From NCBI GenBank assembly GCA_009829735.1, contig CM020620.1:12645420-12709419 (forward strand): 64,000 bases of DNA, written 5' to 3'. Below the pieces are notes generated by a model. The model saw nothing but the letters and a program-made list of their open reading frames with translations. It was not told where the DNA came from and did no database searches. Made by a program: the position numbers and the translations under genes. Source of the DNA: Pyropia yezoensis (taxonomy: Eukaryota; Rhodophyta; Bangiophyceae; Bangiales; Bangiaceae). The stretch's first letter is position 1, and each line of letters begins with the position of its first letter. This document shows positions 55,154 through 64,000 of the stretch, piece after piece.

Positions 55154-56422
55154 CTAACTTGTCTTTGACTGGGCACTACGGCGGCGGGTTGGTGCTCCAA
55201 CGTTCCCCTTGAGCATGTAGTTCCCATTGCGGTTCTCGTCTCGCGGAGATATAGCTTGCTCAGTAGCGTGGATGACTCCGAAGGTTCCGTCCCTCATCTT
55301 GCCATGTTTGGCTGGCATGTGCTTTGTCTACTGATGCAAATACTTGGGTGCGTCATTGAGACCAATTTCTTCCAACGCATTGCGTGTTTCCTAGACCGCC
55401 TCCTTCGGAGTGGGGTTCTCCTCCTCAGAGGCCATTGTCGAAACTTGCCTAATCTGGGGCTCGGCGAATGGCTCTGTGCATCCCTTTCGGATGATAACTA
55501 GGTCTGGGCCTAAGTTGCATTTCTTCACCAAGATTGCTTCATTGGGCTCGACCGTAGCGACGCTTCAGGAAACCGCCATAGCCTTGCCCCAGCACAGTGC
55601 TTCGTTTCGTTGGACGATTATCAGCCCCGGGGTTCTTCATGGGACCATGACCCATTCTTCGGTCTTGCCCTTAACTCGTGTCTGCTCACAAGCGCGTTCC
55701 TTGGCCACACCTTCGGTCTATTGGGGTCCAAAAGCCTCATGTACTGGATACCCAAAGCGGCTCAATGCGCCTTCGTCTTGTCGCTTTGCCAGACGATCTG
55801 CCTCAGCCTTCACAGGAGTGCCTCAGTGTGATCGGAATGAGTTCGCTCCAAATCCCATGGCGAGTCCGTTTGACTGTCCTCGATGAAGCTTATCAACGAT
55901 GTGACGGGCTTGCCGGCTAGCCGACTCGGACGACTCGGCGGAGCAGGGCTTTCAAGCCTCTCGGACATTGGACCGACTGGCTTCTGGCGCCAGCTGGACA
56001 GGCGCACTTGGCACTGCATGGCGGAGCCCCGTTGTTTCGCGCAAACTGAGCCTGCACTCCTTTAGTGCGCATGCCCGCCCATGCTATGTTCCAAGAGCCA
56101 TGCTTTGCTTTCCGGGCGTTTTGTGCCTACCGGCGGCGAAGCGAGGAAGCGCATGCTTTGGGGCACCCAGGGTGCAATGACGCCAGTACATTGGGCATAC
56201 GTGTCGGTGCCACCGGCAAAGACCGGAAGGGCAACCACCGGCACAGATCAATGACGAACTAAACCTTTTGAACCGCCCTCGACATCCACAGACGTTGCGT
56301 CGTCCTCTTCGACAGACCCACCACTGTGGCGGTATTGACCCCAGGTAGGAGGGCAACGCGTGCCATGCAAGGGACGGCAGGCAGCTAGCCTGACCCGTTT
56401 CTCCCCATGCATTTGGGTCCAT
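55154..56422 (-). pseudogene. Unidentified pseudogene, one frame with eight internal stops
   Basis: Read on the minus strand from 56422 to TAG 55154-55156, a single frame of about 420 codons stays in phase and looks protein-like (for example AEADRLAKRQDEGALSRFGY, EAILVKKCNLGPDLVIIRKG). It is broken by eight stops, all TAG or TGA and none TAA. Most are one C-to-T change from CAG or CGA, the pattern expected from decay of a methylated repeat. The first third (about 56034-56330) is repeated at 60888-61190, where one stop (TAG near 56084) is AAG. I do not recognise the protein; a mobile-element origin is likely from its repetition. Confidence 0.45.
56034..56330 (+). repeat. Dispersed repeat R2, copy 1
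   Basis: Clear similarity in the same orientation to 60888-61190 (shared TGCACTCCTTTAGTGCGCA, GCATGCTTTGGGGCACC, ACAGATCAA blocks). Its continuation, about 56335-56425, is related in inverse orientation to 18870-18965. Confidence 0.7.
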
Positions 56423-57178
56423 ATTCCCTATGTTAGGGATATTTAGCTTAGAAGTATATCGAACGTAGATTTGACGGTTTTCTGCATTTTATCGTCTTGA
56501 ACTTTCGTGTGGCCCGGTGGGCAGGTGCTGGGGTGGAAGATTTTGAGTGGCGAGATTGTGAGGGCACCCTGGGGGGATAAGGGGAAGGACAGCCGGGCTT
56601 GGCCCCGCTTCCCCGACCCGACCAAGAACTGTTGGTTCACAAACCATCTTCTTGTTTCGTCGTGGGGGGTTTGCCCCACAACAGGGATAGAGTGTGTGCA
56701 ACTTGCACTTCTTCCGGTTCCCCCGACACATAACGCAGCCTTTGCGCACCGCCGCAGCTTGGGTGCCTGCTACGTGCGAGGGAAGAGCTTGACAAACAAT
56801 TGGCTTGCGCTGTCCTAACCTTCTCGGCGACCGAGTGCAAGCCAAACCTTTGAACGGCATGAGTAGCCCTCGCGTAGCCGACTGATCATTATGGACTGAA
56901 ATACCAAAACTTCTCACAGCTGGGATTCAGGGATGCGCCGTGTTCATGTCCCGTGCGAAAACGTGTCGTCGATGAGCAAGCAGACCGCGGTCGAGGCTAA
57001 GTAGTCCTGGGGTACATCGGCTGCTCTGTGGGCTCTTTGGAGCTCGCAACGTCAGAGGTGTGTGCCTCGAACAAGAAGAAGGTGAGCTGGACGTGATACA
57101 ACGAAAGGCCCTGTTCCATCGGCGATATGATATGTGTGTACAATACTAACTTTTACCTCGCCATTGCCAGAGAATAAC

Positions 57179-57265
57179 GCCGGGTTAGCTCAGTCGGTTA
57201 TCAATTCGTTCTAGAGCGCCAGACTCTTAATCTGGTGGTCGGGGGTTCGAGCCCCCCACTCGGTG
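57179..57265 (+). tRNA. tRNA-Lys(CUU) with a 13-nt insertion in the D-loop
   Basis: Identical over 87 nt to the genes at 9458-9544 and 16488-16574, although its flanks have diverged. The insertion is unchanged, which argues for selection on the whole gene. TTTT follows. Confidence 0.85.
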
Positions 57266-58416
57266 TCTTCTGTTTTGACAAAATCTATGTACAATCAACG
57301 TTTTGCTTGCTGCGCATACAATTTCACAGTCTTAAGCATGCATGCAGCCCATGAGCCCGTCCACCGAGCATTTACTGCCGCGGTTCGAAGTGTATTCCAA
57401 CCACGACTGAGACAGAACAGCATGCGTACCAGCCTCAGCTAATGTACGCCAGGTATATCACAGGCACCAAGAGGTGCGCTAACGTGCTTCTGCTGAAGCA
57501 ACCACACGGTAGACTTGAGCTCGCAGCTTTGACCACGTAAGCCTCGACTGGCGTGAACTCAACCGTTACGTTTCTTGACGCCTGCCTCGACCTCTTCAGT
57601 TCTCTGGCAGATGTTGCCATGCTCCGTCTTCAATTGGAGCTATGGAACCTGCATTGGCAAGAGGTCTCTCTCTTTTGGCTGCACTTTTCGATATGTCGTG
57701 AGCGTCGTGCTGTACGCTCCTTGTGTAGCAGCAGGCTCGCGTGCGGAACAGGTACTGATCATTGCGCGATCACCAGAAAAAAGTATTTCGCCATCCGCTG
57801 TTTCTCACTTTCCGGTGCTGCCTTATAAATCTCAGACCAGTGCAGGTCGCCCCGCTTTACGTATATAATTTGGCACTCGTGGGAAGGCACACAGGTCGAA
57901 GAAGAGCAATGCGGACTGATCAATTTCGGCCGATTTGGACAGGATCACGCGCAAAATGCGGATGACCAATCAAGTTCGTCAAGTGGCACGCCACTATCCA
58001 AATGACTGCTCCGCATTGCCGTTCGTTGCTGTGAAAACTGGTGCGTATGGGACATTCTCAGCGCACTGGAAAAAAACGACGCCCACTGAGGCAGACATAG
58101 AAGCCGCGCAACTGACATGACGATATTTGGCCTGAGATGGAGCAAGTATGAGCCAGACGGTCTAAGAAAACAACGACGTTCTCACCTATCCAAGCGCCTC
58201 GGAGCGCTATTGTAGTGCTACCAGCTGTCGCCACGCGATTGGCTCGTAGTCTTGTTCTTGCACTTGTCTTCCGGTTCAAACCGGCCAAAGTATTGGTACT
58301 CAACAATAACAGTACAGCCTGCCCACCAACATGGAGCTTGCGGCATGTGGTGCGCGTGCATGCGCGTGGGGCTCAGGCATGCCGTTCTATCTTGCGCCAT
58401 TTTGTACAAAATCACT

Positions 58417-58448
58417 TGATCAGAGTGGGACACTCTTCTTTCTCCCTC
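58417..58448 (-). pseudogene. tRNA-Leu remnant (3' end only)
   Basis: Minus strand: part of the insertion, then CCCAC (58429-58425), TCTGATC (58424-58418) and A73 (58417). The 5' part of the tRNA is replaced by unrelated sequence. Confidence 0.7.
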
Positions 58449-58498
58449 AGTTTATTTCGGGAAATCGATAAGGATAACCTCGTCCTGACCGATGAAAG

Positions 58499-58519
58499 TA
58501 GGGGCCCCAAAGGCCCCTA
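58499..58519. repeat. 8-bp inverted repeat, 5-nt loop
   Basis: TAGGGGCC at 58499-58506 and GGCCCCTA at 58512-58519. It overlaps the 3' end of the reverse-transcriptase-like frame on the minus strand, so it could form a 3' end hairpin. Confidence 0.5.
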
Positions 58520-60380
58520 ATCTCCGAAACAAGCTCTTGACCCGGTCCCCACCTCCCCCTCCCTGCCCAAGTCCCTACCCAGCATAGCGGCCGGGTCGTC
58601 CACCGCAAAGCACCGGGCGTAGCCGTCGGCCACCGCCCGCGCGTGCGAGCGCCACAAGGCGACGGACACGTCCGTCCGCAGCCCCGTGCGCAGCGCCGCC
58701 AGGCCTGGGCCTGCCAGCGCCTCCTTGAGCCATCGCGCCGTGGCGGGCCCAACGCGGCCAAACTGCTCCCACACGAGGGGAGTAAAATCGTGCCGCGGCG
58801 GGCCGGAGGGCAGGGAGGCACCCTAATGGTGAACCTTGTCCGCCTCTTGGGCCACCGCGGCCACTGGCATAATATGTGTCGCCACCGCCCGTGGCTGCAC
58901 CCGCGCCGCAAAAGGGGACGCCACTGAGACGTCCCCCCACGTCACAACCCCCGTCGTCGCCTCGACGGCGCGGAGTTCGGGGCAGAGAGAGGCGCGGGCC
59001 CCGTCCAGCCCCACCTCTGCCCGCGCCTCTGCCCACGCTGGCGCCCGCCGCAGCGCCGCCACCACGAGGCAGGTGATGCGGTTGTGGATGCGGTCGGTGC
59101 GTCCCTCCTGCTCAGAGCAGGGCTCCAGAAATTGGCGCCCGGCCGCTTCCGCATCCGCCCCGCAGCGGCATCGCTGCGGGGGCGGCACCGACCGACGGCT
59201 CACGCCCAGCCACGTCCGGACGGCCACGCGCATGGCGGCCTCCGGAATGGCCGTCCCAAAGGGACCTGGCGTCGGCAGTGCTGACAGCCAGAGGCCGGCG
59301 CCGTGCCCCTGACACGCCACCAGGCCCGCCCGACCGCTCACAGGCAGCTCTGCCCACAGGCGGGCCCGCGCCGCAGCTTGGGCGGGGCGAGAGAGGTCCC
59401 GCTGCGAGGCGGACACGTGCCCGGCAAGCAGCGCCTTCCAGGTGAAGGAGGAGTGTGGCGTCGGGCCATTTAGGCCATCGGCCGTGTCGTCGGTGATGGC
59501 ACCGAAGCCACACTCCTCTTCCCCCCGGCTGCCAGCTGCTCGCCGACAGGTACTCGCCCGGTGGGCTTCCCCCCCGCTTCCCCCGCCCCGGGCAGGCGGC
59601 GTGCGCCACAGATCCCCCTGCTCAGGGGCAACCGCGTGAGCCTTGTGCGCGTCCAGCAGCCCCACCAGGTCCCGCACCAGCTCCTGCGCGCCCGACGGCG
59701 GCATACAAAGCGGCTGGGCGGGGGGGGGGGGGGGTCCTAGCGGCGGCTCGCAGTCGTCGTCGTCGTCGACGGGGGGGGGCTGCTTCTCCTCCACCCACTC
59801 CCCGTCACGCCCCCGCCAGAATAAGAGCCGCCGCTGCCTCCCCCGACCCCGTCCTGCTCCGCTGGGCCGCCCCCCCGTGGCGCCATCCTCGTTCAGCGGC
59901 GGCGGCGGTGGCGGCCGAAACCGCGGCGGCAACGGCCGCAGCAGCTGTGCCCGCCCGCCCGCGGCAGGCCCCGCGTCGGTCGCACTGCGCGCGGCAGCGC
60001 CAGCGGGGACGCTGTGGGCGCGCGCAGCCCCGCGGCGACGGCGGCCAGCGCGTCCCCCCAGCACCGGCCGGAACGCGACGCCCGTGGGGGGCGGGGTGAA
60101 GGGGGCAGCTACCCGCGTCACCAGGCCGGCCGCCACGTCTCGGGCGCTCTCCGCCGCGACAGCCAGGGTGGCCCCCACGTGCGGACCACGCGCCCCCGGC
60201 GGCGTTGCCGCGCCGGGCGGCACTGCCGTGGGCGCCGCGGGGGGCACGGCTGGCATGCCGGCGGCCGGCGCCAGGCGGGGCGCGTCAGCATCAGCGGCGG
60301 CCGGGGGCGGCACGCCGCCCAAGGCAACAAAGATGGAGGCCAGGGCCTTGAAGTCCAGGCGGCCCTCTCTGTAAGGATTT
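58517..60380 (-). pseudogene. C-terminal part of a LINE-like reverse transcriptase protein
   Basis: One minus-strand frame from about 60380 to 58517, broken by a single TAG at 58823-58825. The C-terminal 250 codons follow the pattern of the region after the RT domain in algal and oomycete LINE-type proteins: GAGLWLSALPTPGPF, MRVAVRTWLGV, a CRCG motif, an IHNRI segment, then a W.DVSV..PF block and AVAQEADK, with FTPLVWEQFGRVGP after the TAG. No RT catalytic motif lies in the window. The upstream half is Pro/Ala-rich with no domain, and there is no ATG start. Family call is by motif memory, without a search. Confidence 0.5.
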
Positions 60381-60887
60381 GTCCCTCAAATCGCCACCCT
60401 GAACCCAGGGGACATGGACTGGGACCTCTTCTTACATGTCCGGCCCCGATAACTCCCCCCAAGACACATCAATTCCCCACTACCCTGGGAGACACCACGC
60501 TGTATCCCTGACATTTTGCGGACGTCGGCCGACCGCACGAAAGCCGCCGTCAACGCACTGTCGGAACCCTGTCATGGACGTCAAAACTCGACAACGAGGA
60601 GCGAGTGACATCGTCGACCAACCACGGGCGGACATCCCCGTCTGTGCTGCCTGAATTTTATTCTCTGCGCTGCTGGAAAGCTGGCATCAAGGACCAGTCA
60701 CATGATTCACCGACACTGAGGACACCGCACATCCTCGCTGGCGGCTGAGTGCGATATGACTGGCTCGCCGGCTTTTGGATTGATTGAATTTGGCCTTGCT
60801 GGCCCTTACAGCCAGTCGGACCTTCTGGCCGACCGGCGTGTGGAGCCGGCTGGTGGGGCGCGCTGGGCGCCATCCACGGGACCCCCT
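60381..60887. other. Intervening sequence, no gene
   Basis: No recognisable coding or RNA feature. The minus frame 60658-61113 is open and runs into R2 copy 2, but has no identifiable domain. Confidence 0.4.
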
Positions 60888-61190
60888 TCGTTTCGGGCAA
60901 ACTGGGGCTGCACTCCTTTAGTGCGCACGCCCGCCCATGCTTTGTTCTGAGAGACATGCTTTGTTTTTGGACCGCTCTGTGCCTACCGGCGGTGCGATGG
61001 GGAAACGCATGCTTTGGGGCACCTCGGGTGCCCCAACGCGAGTATATAGTGCGTGGGTGTCGGCGCCACCGGGGGAGACGAGAGGGGTAACAACAGACAC
61101 AGATCAACGACACTGTTTACCTTTTGTACCCTCGATCTCCACCGACGTCGCGCCCATCTTCTTCCCCAGACCCACCCCCGTCGAGACCAC
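60888..61190 (+). repeat. Dispersed repeat R2, copy 2
   Basis: Related to 56034-56330. On the minus strand both copies share a peptide pattern (GAPKHA.P..AGRH, HGRACALKEC), and here the frame is open. Confidence 0.7.
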
Positions 61191-61520
61191 CGTCCTCTTC
61201 CCCGTGCCCCGCCGCCCCATTGGCTCGCAGGGCCCGCTGACACCCCCACGAGTACGTTGAGGGCTCCCCGGTTTTAGGTGGGTCCTCACATGTGGTAGCT
61301 TCCGATTGTTCGACTTTCTACCTGGCGGTGACTGCGATTCCGTGCGTGATTTGGACCTCCCTGCGATTGTGACGTCGTGTTGCCCCCTGCGTTCGGCTTG
61401 CCACGGGCATTGTAATACGAACGCAGTGGGTTCCACGAATCACACCGAAAGAATATTTCCCTGACACTGCCATCGCGATTGATGTCACGGAATTTTTCTT
61501 TTTGGTCAACCGATTGTTGA

Positions 61521-62270
61521 ATCCCAGTGAGTTCCAAATCAGGTTCCGAGTGTTCTTCCTCGGCTGTGGCGGCCGCGTCGGCATCCTCCGGCACGACGGC
61601 CCGCAACACGGTGGCCACGTCACGTGGAAACCCTGAGACCCGCGCACCCCCGACGACCCGCGCACCCCCGACGATCCGCGGCGCTGGTACAGCGCGCGGC
61701 TCGTCGGCACGCGGCAGTCCGTCGGCACGCGGCCCCGTGGGAGGACACCACCACCCGGGGGCACGCAGCCCCGCGGCGGGCGCCTTCTCCACCTCCACCC
61801 AGGCAGCCCCCCCGCACCTATCCCTGCTGGGGCAGACCGCCCCCAAGCCCCCCCTCTCGGGCAAGGGCAAGGGCCCTGCCTCGGCGGGCACAGCGGCCCG
61901 GACGAACCGGCGCCTGATGCTACCCCCGCAGGAACCGGCGCGCCGTTTCATCGCGCCGCCCCCACCGCTGATTGGGCACATTAAGCCGGCCACCGCGCGG
62001 GCGGTGGAACAGCGCGAACAGCGTCGAATCGCCAAGGCCCGCCGCATCCCACTGGGCACACACCAGTGTAAGCCCTGCGGTGTGACGTGCAACAGCCTAT
62101 CGGTGTTGCGCGACCATCGCAACTCACGTCGGCATCGCAATACTGTCAACCGCCCTTCCACTCTCCCACGCTGCGATCCCTGTGGGCGTGAATTTGATTC
62201 GGTGGTTCAATTCGAAAGCCACTTGCGTGGCAAGGCGCACCACCGCCAGCTAGCGCGGGGCACCGATTGA
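61521..62270 (+). CDS. Protein with two U1-type C2H2 zinc fingers (start uncertain)
   Basis: Ser/Ala/Pro-rich N-terminal part and two C-terminal fingers of the form CX2CX12HX5H: CKPCGVTCNSLSVLRDH then RNSRRH, and CDPCGREFDSVVQFESH then LRGKAH. This spacing is typical of U1/JAZ-type fingers that bind double-stranded or structured RNA. The frame is open from 61521 (TGA at 61518-61520 before it) to the TGA at 62268-62270, but the first in-frame ATG is 61917. Either a short 117-residue protein starts there, or an upstream exon joins near the CCCAG at 61522-61526, or the gene is a fragment. Lies 340 bp upstream of element C gag; a link to that element is possible but unproven. Confidence 0.55.
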   Translation: MPVSSKSGSECSSSAVAAASASSGTTARNTVATSRGNPETRAPPTTRAPPTIRGAGTARGSSARGSPSARGPVGGHHHPGARSPAAGAFSTSTQAAPPHLSLLGQTAPKPPLSGKGKGPASAGTAARTNRRLMLPPQEPARRFIAPPPPLIGHIKPATARAVEQREQRRIAKARRIPLGTHQCKPCGVTCNSLSVLRDHRNSRRHRNTVNRPSTLPRCDPCGREFDSVVQFESHLRGKAHHRQLARGTD

Positions 62271-62613
62271 CAACCTCCATTGATCTACCGCGAGAGCCCG
62301 ATTTTCCCTCTCTGATCTCCCCGCCGCGTGAGAATCCGACGAGACCGACTCGGGCCCGAGCGCGGAAGCCGACCGAAAATCCGATTGGGCGCCCTCGAGC
62401 GATTTTCTTGTGATTGGATTTAACGAAATAGTGTTGCACGCTCTGGATCTCGTCACCGCGATCCCTCGGCACTTGACCAGTTGTCGCGCGCCACTACGTT
62501 GCTTGACCAAATTTCTTCCACAAATCTATCCGGACTTCGACTGGGCATTTCTTGTAAGTCTAGGTCGCTCTGTCCTGTAAAATTGTAACTCCTGGAGTTA
62601 ACTCCTGGAAACG

Positions 62614-63492
62614 ATGGACCCCTTGAGTACTGCTGGCGGGACCCCGGTCACTTCTGGGTCGACATCCGGCACCCCCAGTGTCGAGGCATGGAATCAGCTT
62701 ACGACATTTGTGACGCGAATGCGTGACGAGCTTGAGGCACACAAGGTGGAGTTGGGAGACACGAAGCAGCAGCTCGCCGAGACCAAGGCGAAAGCAGCCC
62801 GCGAGAACGCAAAACCCGGACGGCGGAACAAGCCCGGGCTTTTCTCTGGCAAACCCGGGACCATTGAAGCGTGGTGCTCCCACATGGACTCCTACGTCCG
62901 GCGGAACAAACCCGCTGAAGCGCGTCGTGTCGCTTGCGCCTATCTCGATGGAGAAGCGTTCAACTGGTGGCATACCTATAGTCAGACTACAGACGTTTCG
63001 ATCTGGGACGCCTTCCGTGCTGCACTCATCCGGCGCTTCAGTCCCCTGAACAAGACGCAGGCGGCACGGGACATGCTGCACGCATGGCGACAGATTGAAG
63101 ACGTCGGGACGTTTAACAAGACTTTCCTGAGCGTCGTCGTGGACATCCCAGACATCACTGAAGCGGAAAAGATTGACCGCTACACGCGAGGTCTGAAGCG
63201 GGACATCTGGCAGGCACTGTGCCTCAAGAACTATACTGAACTCGAGCCTCTAATGACAGACGCCCTGCGCGTAGAAGCTGCCAAGGCTGGAGCCTCGCGC
63301 TTCACGAACAACCTCAGCAGCACCTCTGGGAAGCCGTCTGCGACGGGTGTCGTCCCCATGGACATTTCCAGCATCAAGGTCGAGACGCTCACGCCCGAGG
63401 AGCGCCAGAGCTGTATGCGCGAGGGACTCTGCCTCCGCTGTCGCGAAAAGGGGCACCTGGCAAAGGACTGCCCAAAAGGCCAGCGGAACTGA
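62614..63492 (+). CDS. Element C gag (Ty3/gypsy-type)
   Basis: 292-residue gag starting at ATG 62614 (AAACGATGG). Ser/Thr-rich start, a coiled-coil-like helix (about residues 28-65, Leu/Lys/Glu-rich), a retrotransposon capsid region (LDGEAFNWWHTYSQ, FNKTFLSVVVDIPDITEAEK, YTRGLKRDIW), and one zinc knuckle CLRCREKGHLAKDC. It ends in TGA 63490-63492, five codons after the slippery heptamer. Different from gag of A and B. The 5' LTR should lie in 62280-62600 or upstream; I could not fix its borders. Confidence 0.85.
   Translation: MDPLSTAGGTPVTSGSTSGTPSVEAWNQLTTFVTRMRDELEAHKVELGDTKQQLAETKAKAARENAKPGRRNKPGLFSGKPGTIEAWCSHMDSYVRRNKPAEARRVACAYLDGEAFNWWHTYSQTTDVSIWDAFRAALIRRFSPLNKTQAARDMLHAWRQIEDVGTFNKTFLSVVVDIPDITEAEKIDRYTRGLKRDIWQALCLKNYTELEPLMTDALRVEAAKAGASRFTNNLSSTSGKPSATGVVPMDISSIKVETLTPEERQSCMREGLCLRCREKGHLAKDCPKGQRN
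63471..63477 (+). promoter_or_regulatory. Probable -1 ribosomal frameshift site, element C gag-pol
   Basis: C CCA AAA in gag phase, just after the zinc knuckle. The -1 frame is open from here to the window end. A 5-bp stem (63500-63504/63513-63517) lies 22 nt downstream, further than is usual, so the stimulator is unclear. Confidence 0.65.
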
Positions 63493-64000
63493 AGCAGCAA
63501 CCGTCGTCAACAACGGTGAAAAATGCTCCTTTGGTTCCGGAAAACAAATCGTCACCCTTTGAAGGCCCGCGTCTCGGGCTACTGCTTTCTACTGCTTCTG
63601 TCAATGGCCATGTTGTAAAGGTGCTGTTCGACGACGGGTCTCCCATCAACGTCGTCTCCAGGCGCCTCATGAAAACCCTGAATGTCAAGACCACTGAAAC
63701 GGACTTCGCGGCAAACATGCCCGATGGACGTTCCCATGTACTCGCTGAAACCATTGAACCCTTAGAGATTCACATCGGCCTTTACCAAGAACGACTACGG
63801 TTCGCCGTATGCGACCTCAGTGCGTACGACGTCATCCTCGGTAAGAAATGGCGCGATGACAAGGGCGCCAAGATCAACAACAAGAAGAACAAGATATCCT
63901 TTAAGTTCAACCACAAGAATATTTCTATCACCGCCTCCCTCAAGAAACCGGAGGGCCTCATTAGCCGGCAACGACTCGCACGTGACCTCATCCAAAGTAC
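63478..64000 (+). CDS. Element C pol, protease region (cut by window edge)
   Basis: Open -1 frame after the gag slippery site. A retropepsin-like fold is suggested by VKVLFDDGSPINVVS, followed about 65 residues later by YDVILGKKW, the usual second block. The active-site triad reads DDG instead of DSG or DTG. RT and integrase would lie beyond the window. No stop in the visible 174 codons. Confidence 0.7.

Larger units (their letters stand above)
56443..58448 (+). repeat. Repeat R1, copy 3
   Basis: Similar to copies 1 and 2 (with more substitutions) from about 57040 to 58448. The left part 56450-57040 matches the extension of copy 2 (16735-17480, inverse). Similarity ends abruptly at 58448, inside what is the T-arm insertion of tRNA-Leu in the other copies, so the tRNA-Leu body is missing here. 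Confidence 0.82.

Overview
The window is nuclear DNA from a GC-rich eukaryote. A red alga of the Bangiales type (Porphyra/Pyropia-like) fits best. The reasons are an intron-poor coding style with very Gly/Ala-rich inserts, the density of chromodomain Ty3/gypsy retrotransposons, and tRNA genes with short introns in the D-loop and T-loop, a position known from red algal nuclear tRNAs (Cyanidioschyzon). The assignment is an inference; no marker gene settles it.

Layout. 1-3544: the 3' part of a DEAH/RHA-type RNA helicase gene, whose frame is still open at the left window edge. 3545-9307: GC-rich simple sequence, then a mosaic of two probable non-autonomous inverted-repeat elements delimited by copies of one GC-rich motif, then gene-poor DNA. 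9308-17480: a large inverted duplication of about 1.7 kb arms around a 4 kb spacer, each arm with a tRNA-Lys(CUU) and a tRNA-Leu(CAG) gene. A third arm-like copy lies at 56.45-58.45 kb. 17481-20194: degenerate sequence.

20195-53916: one Ty3/gypsy element (A; 636-bp LTRs, 5-bp target duplication CGGCG) with a second chromodomain Ty3/gypsy element (B; 538-bp LTRs) nested in it. In the assembly, A+B is interrupted by 500 Ns at 36354-36853. The 12.9 kb left of the gap repeats the 12.9 kb right of it almost exactly, including the nesting junction. The simplest reading is one A and one B, with two overlapping contig ends joined rather than merged. Single-base indels cluster towards the gap on both sides.

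Both A and B carry a long open reading frame on the strand opposite to gag-pol, between pol and the 3' LTR. The two antisense proteins look homologous to each other and to nothing I recognise. A, B and a third element (C, at the right edge) each place pol in the -1 frame of gag, with a textbook slippery heptamer at the end of gag (GGGAAAA, GGGAAAC, CCCAAAA).

53917-61520: decayed material, including a 1.27 kb pseudogene frame interrupted only by TAG and TGA, a dispersed repeat, the third tRNA-bearing repeat copy, and the C-terminal part of a LINE-like reverse transcriptase protein. 61521-62270: a double U1-type C2H2 zinc-finger reading frame. 62614-64000: gag and the start of pol of element C, cut by the window edge. 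Apart from the helicase, the tRNAs and perhaps the zinc-finger frame, almost everything recognisable here is mobile-element DNA.
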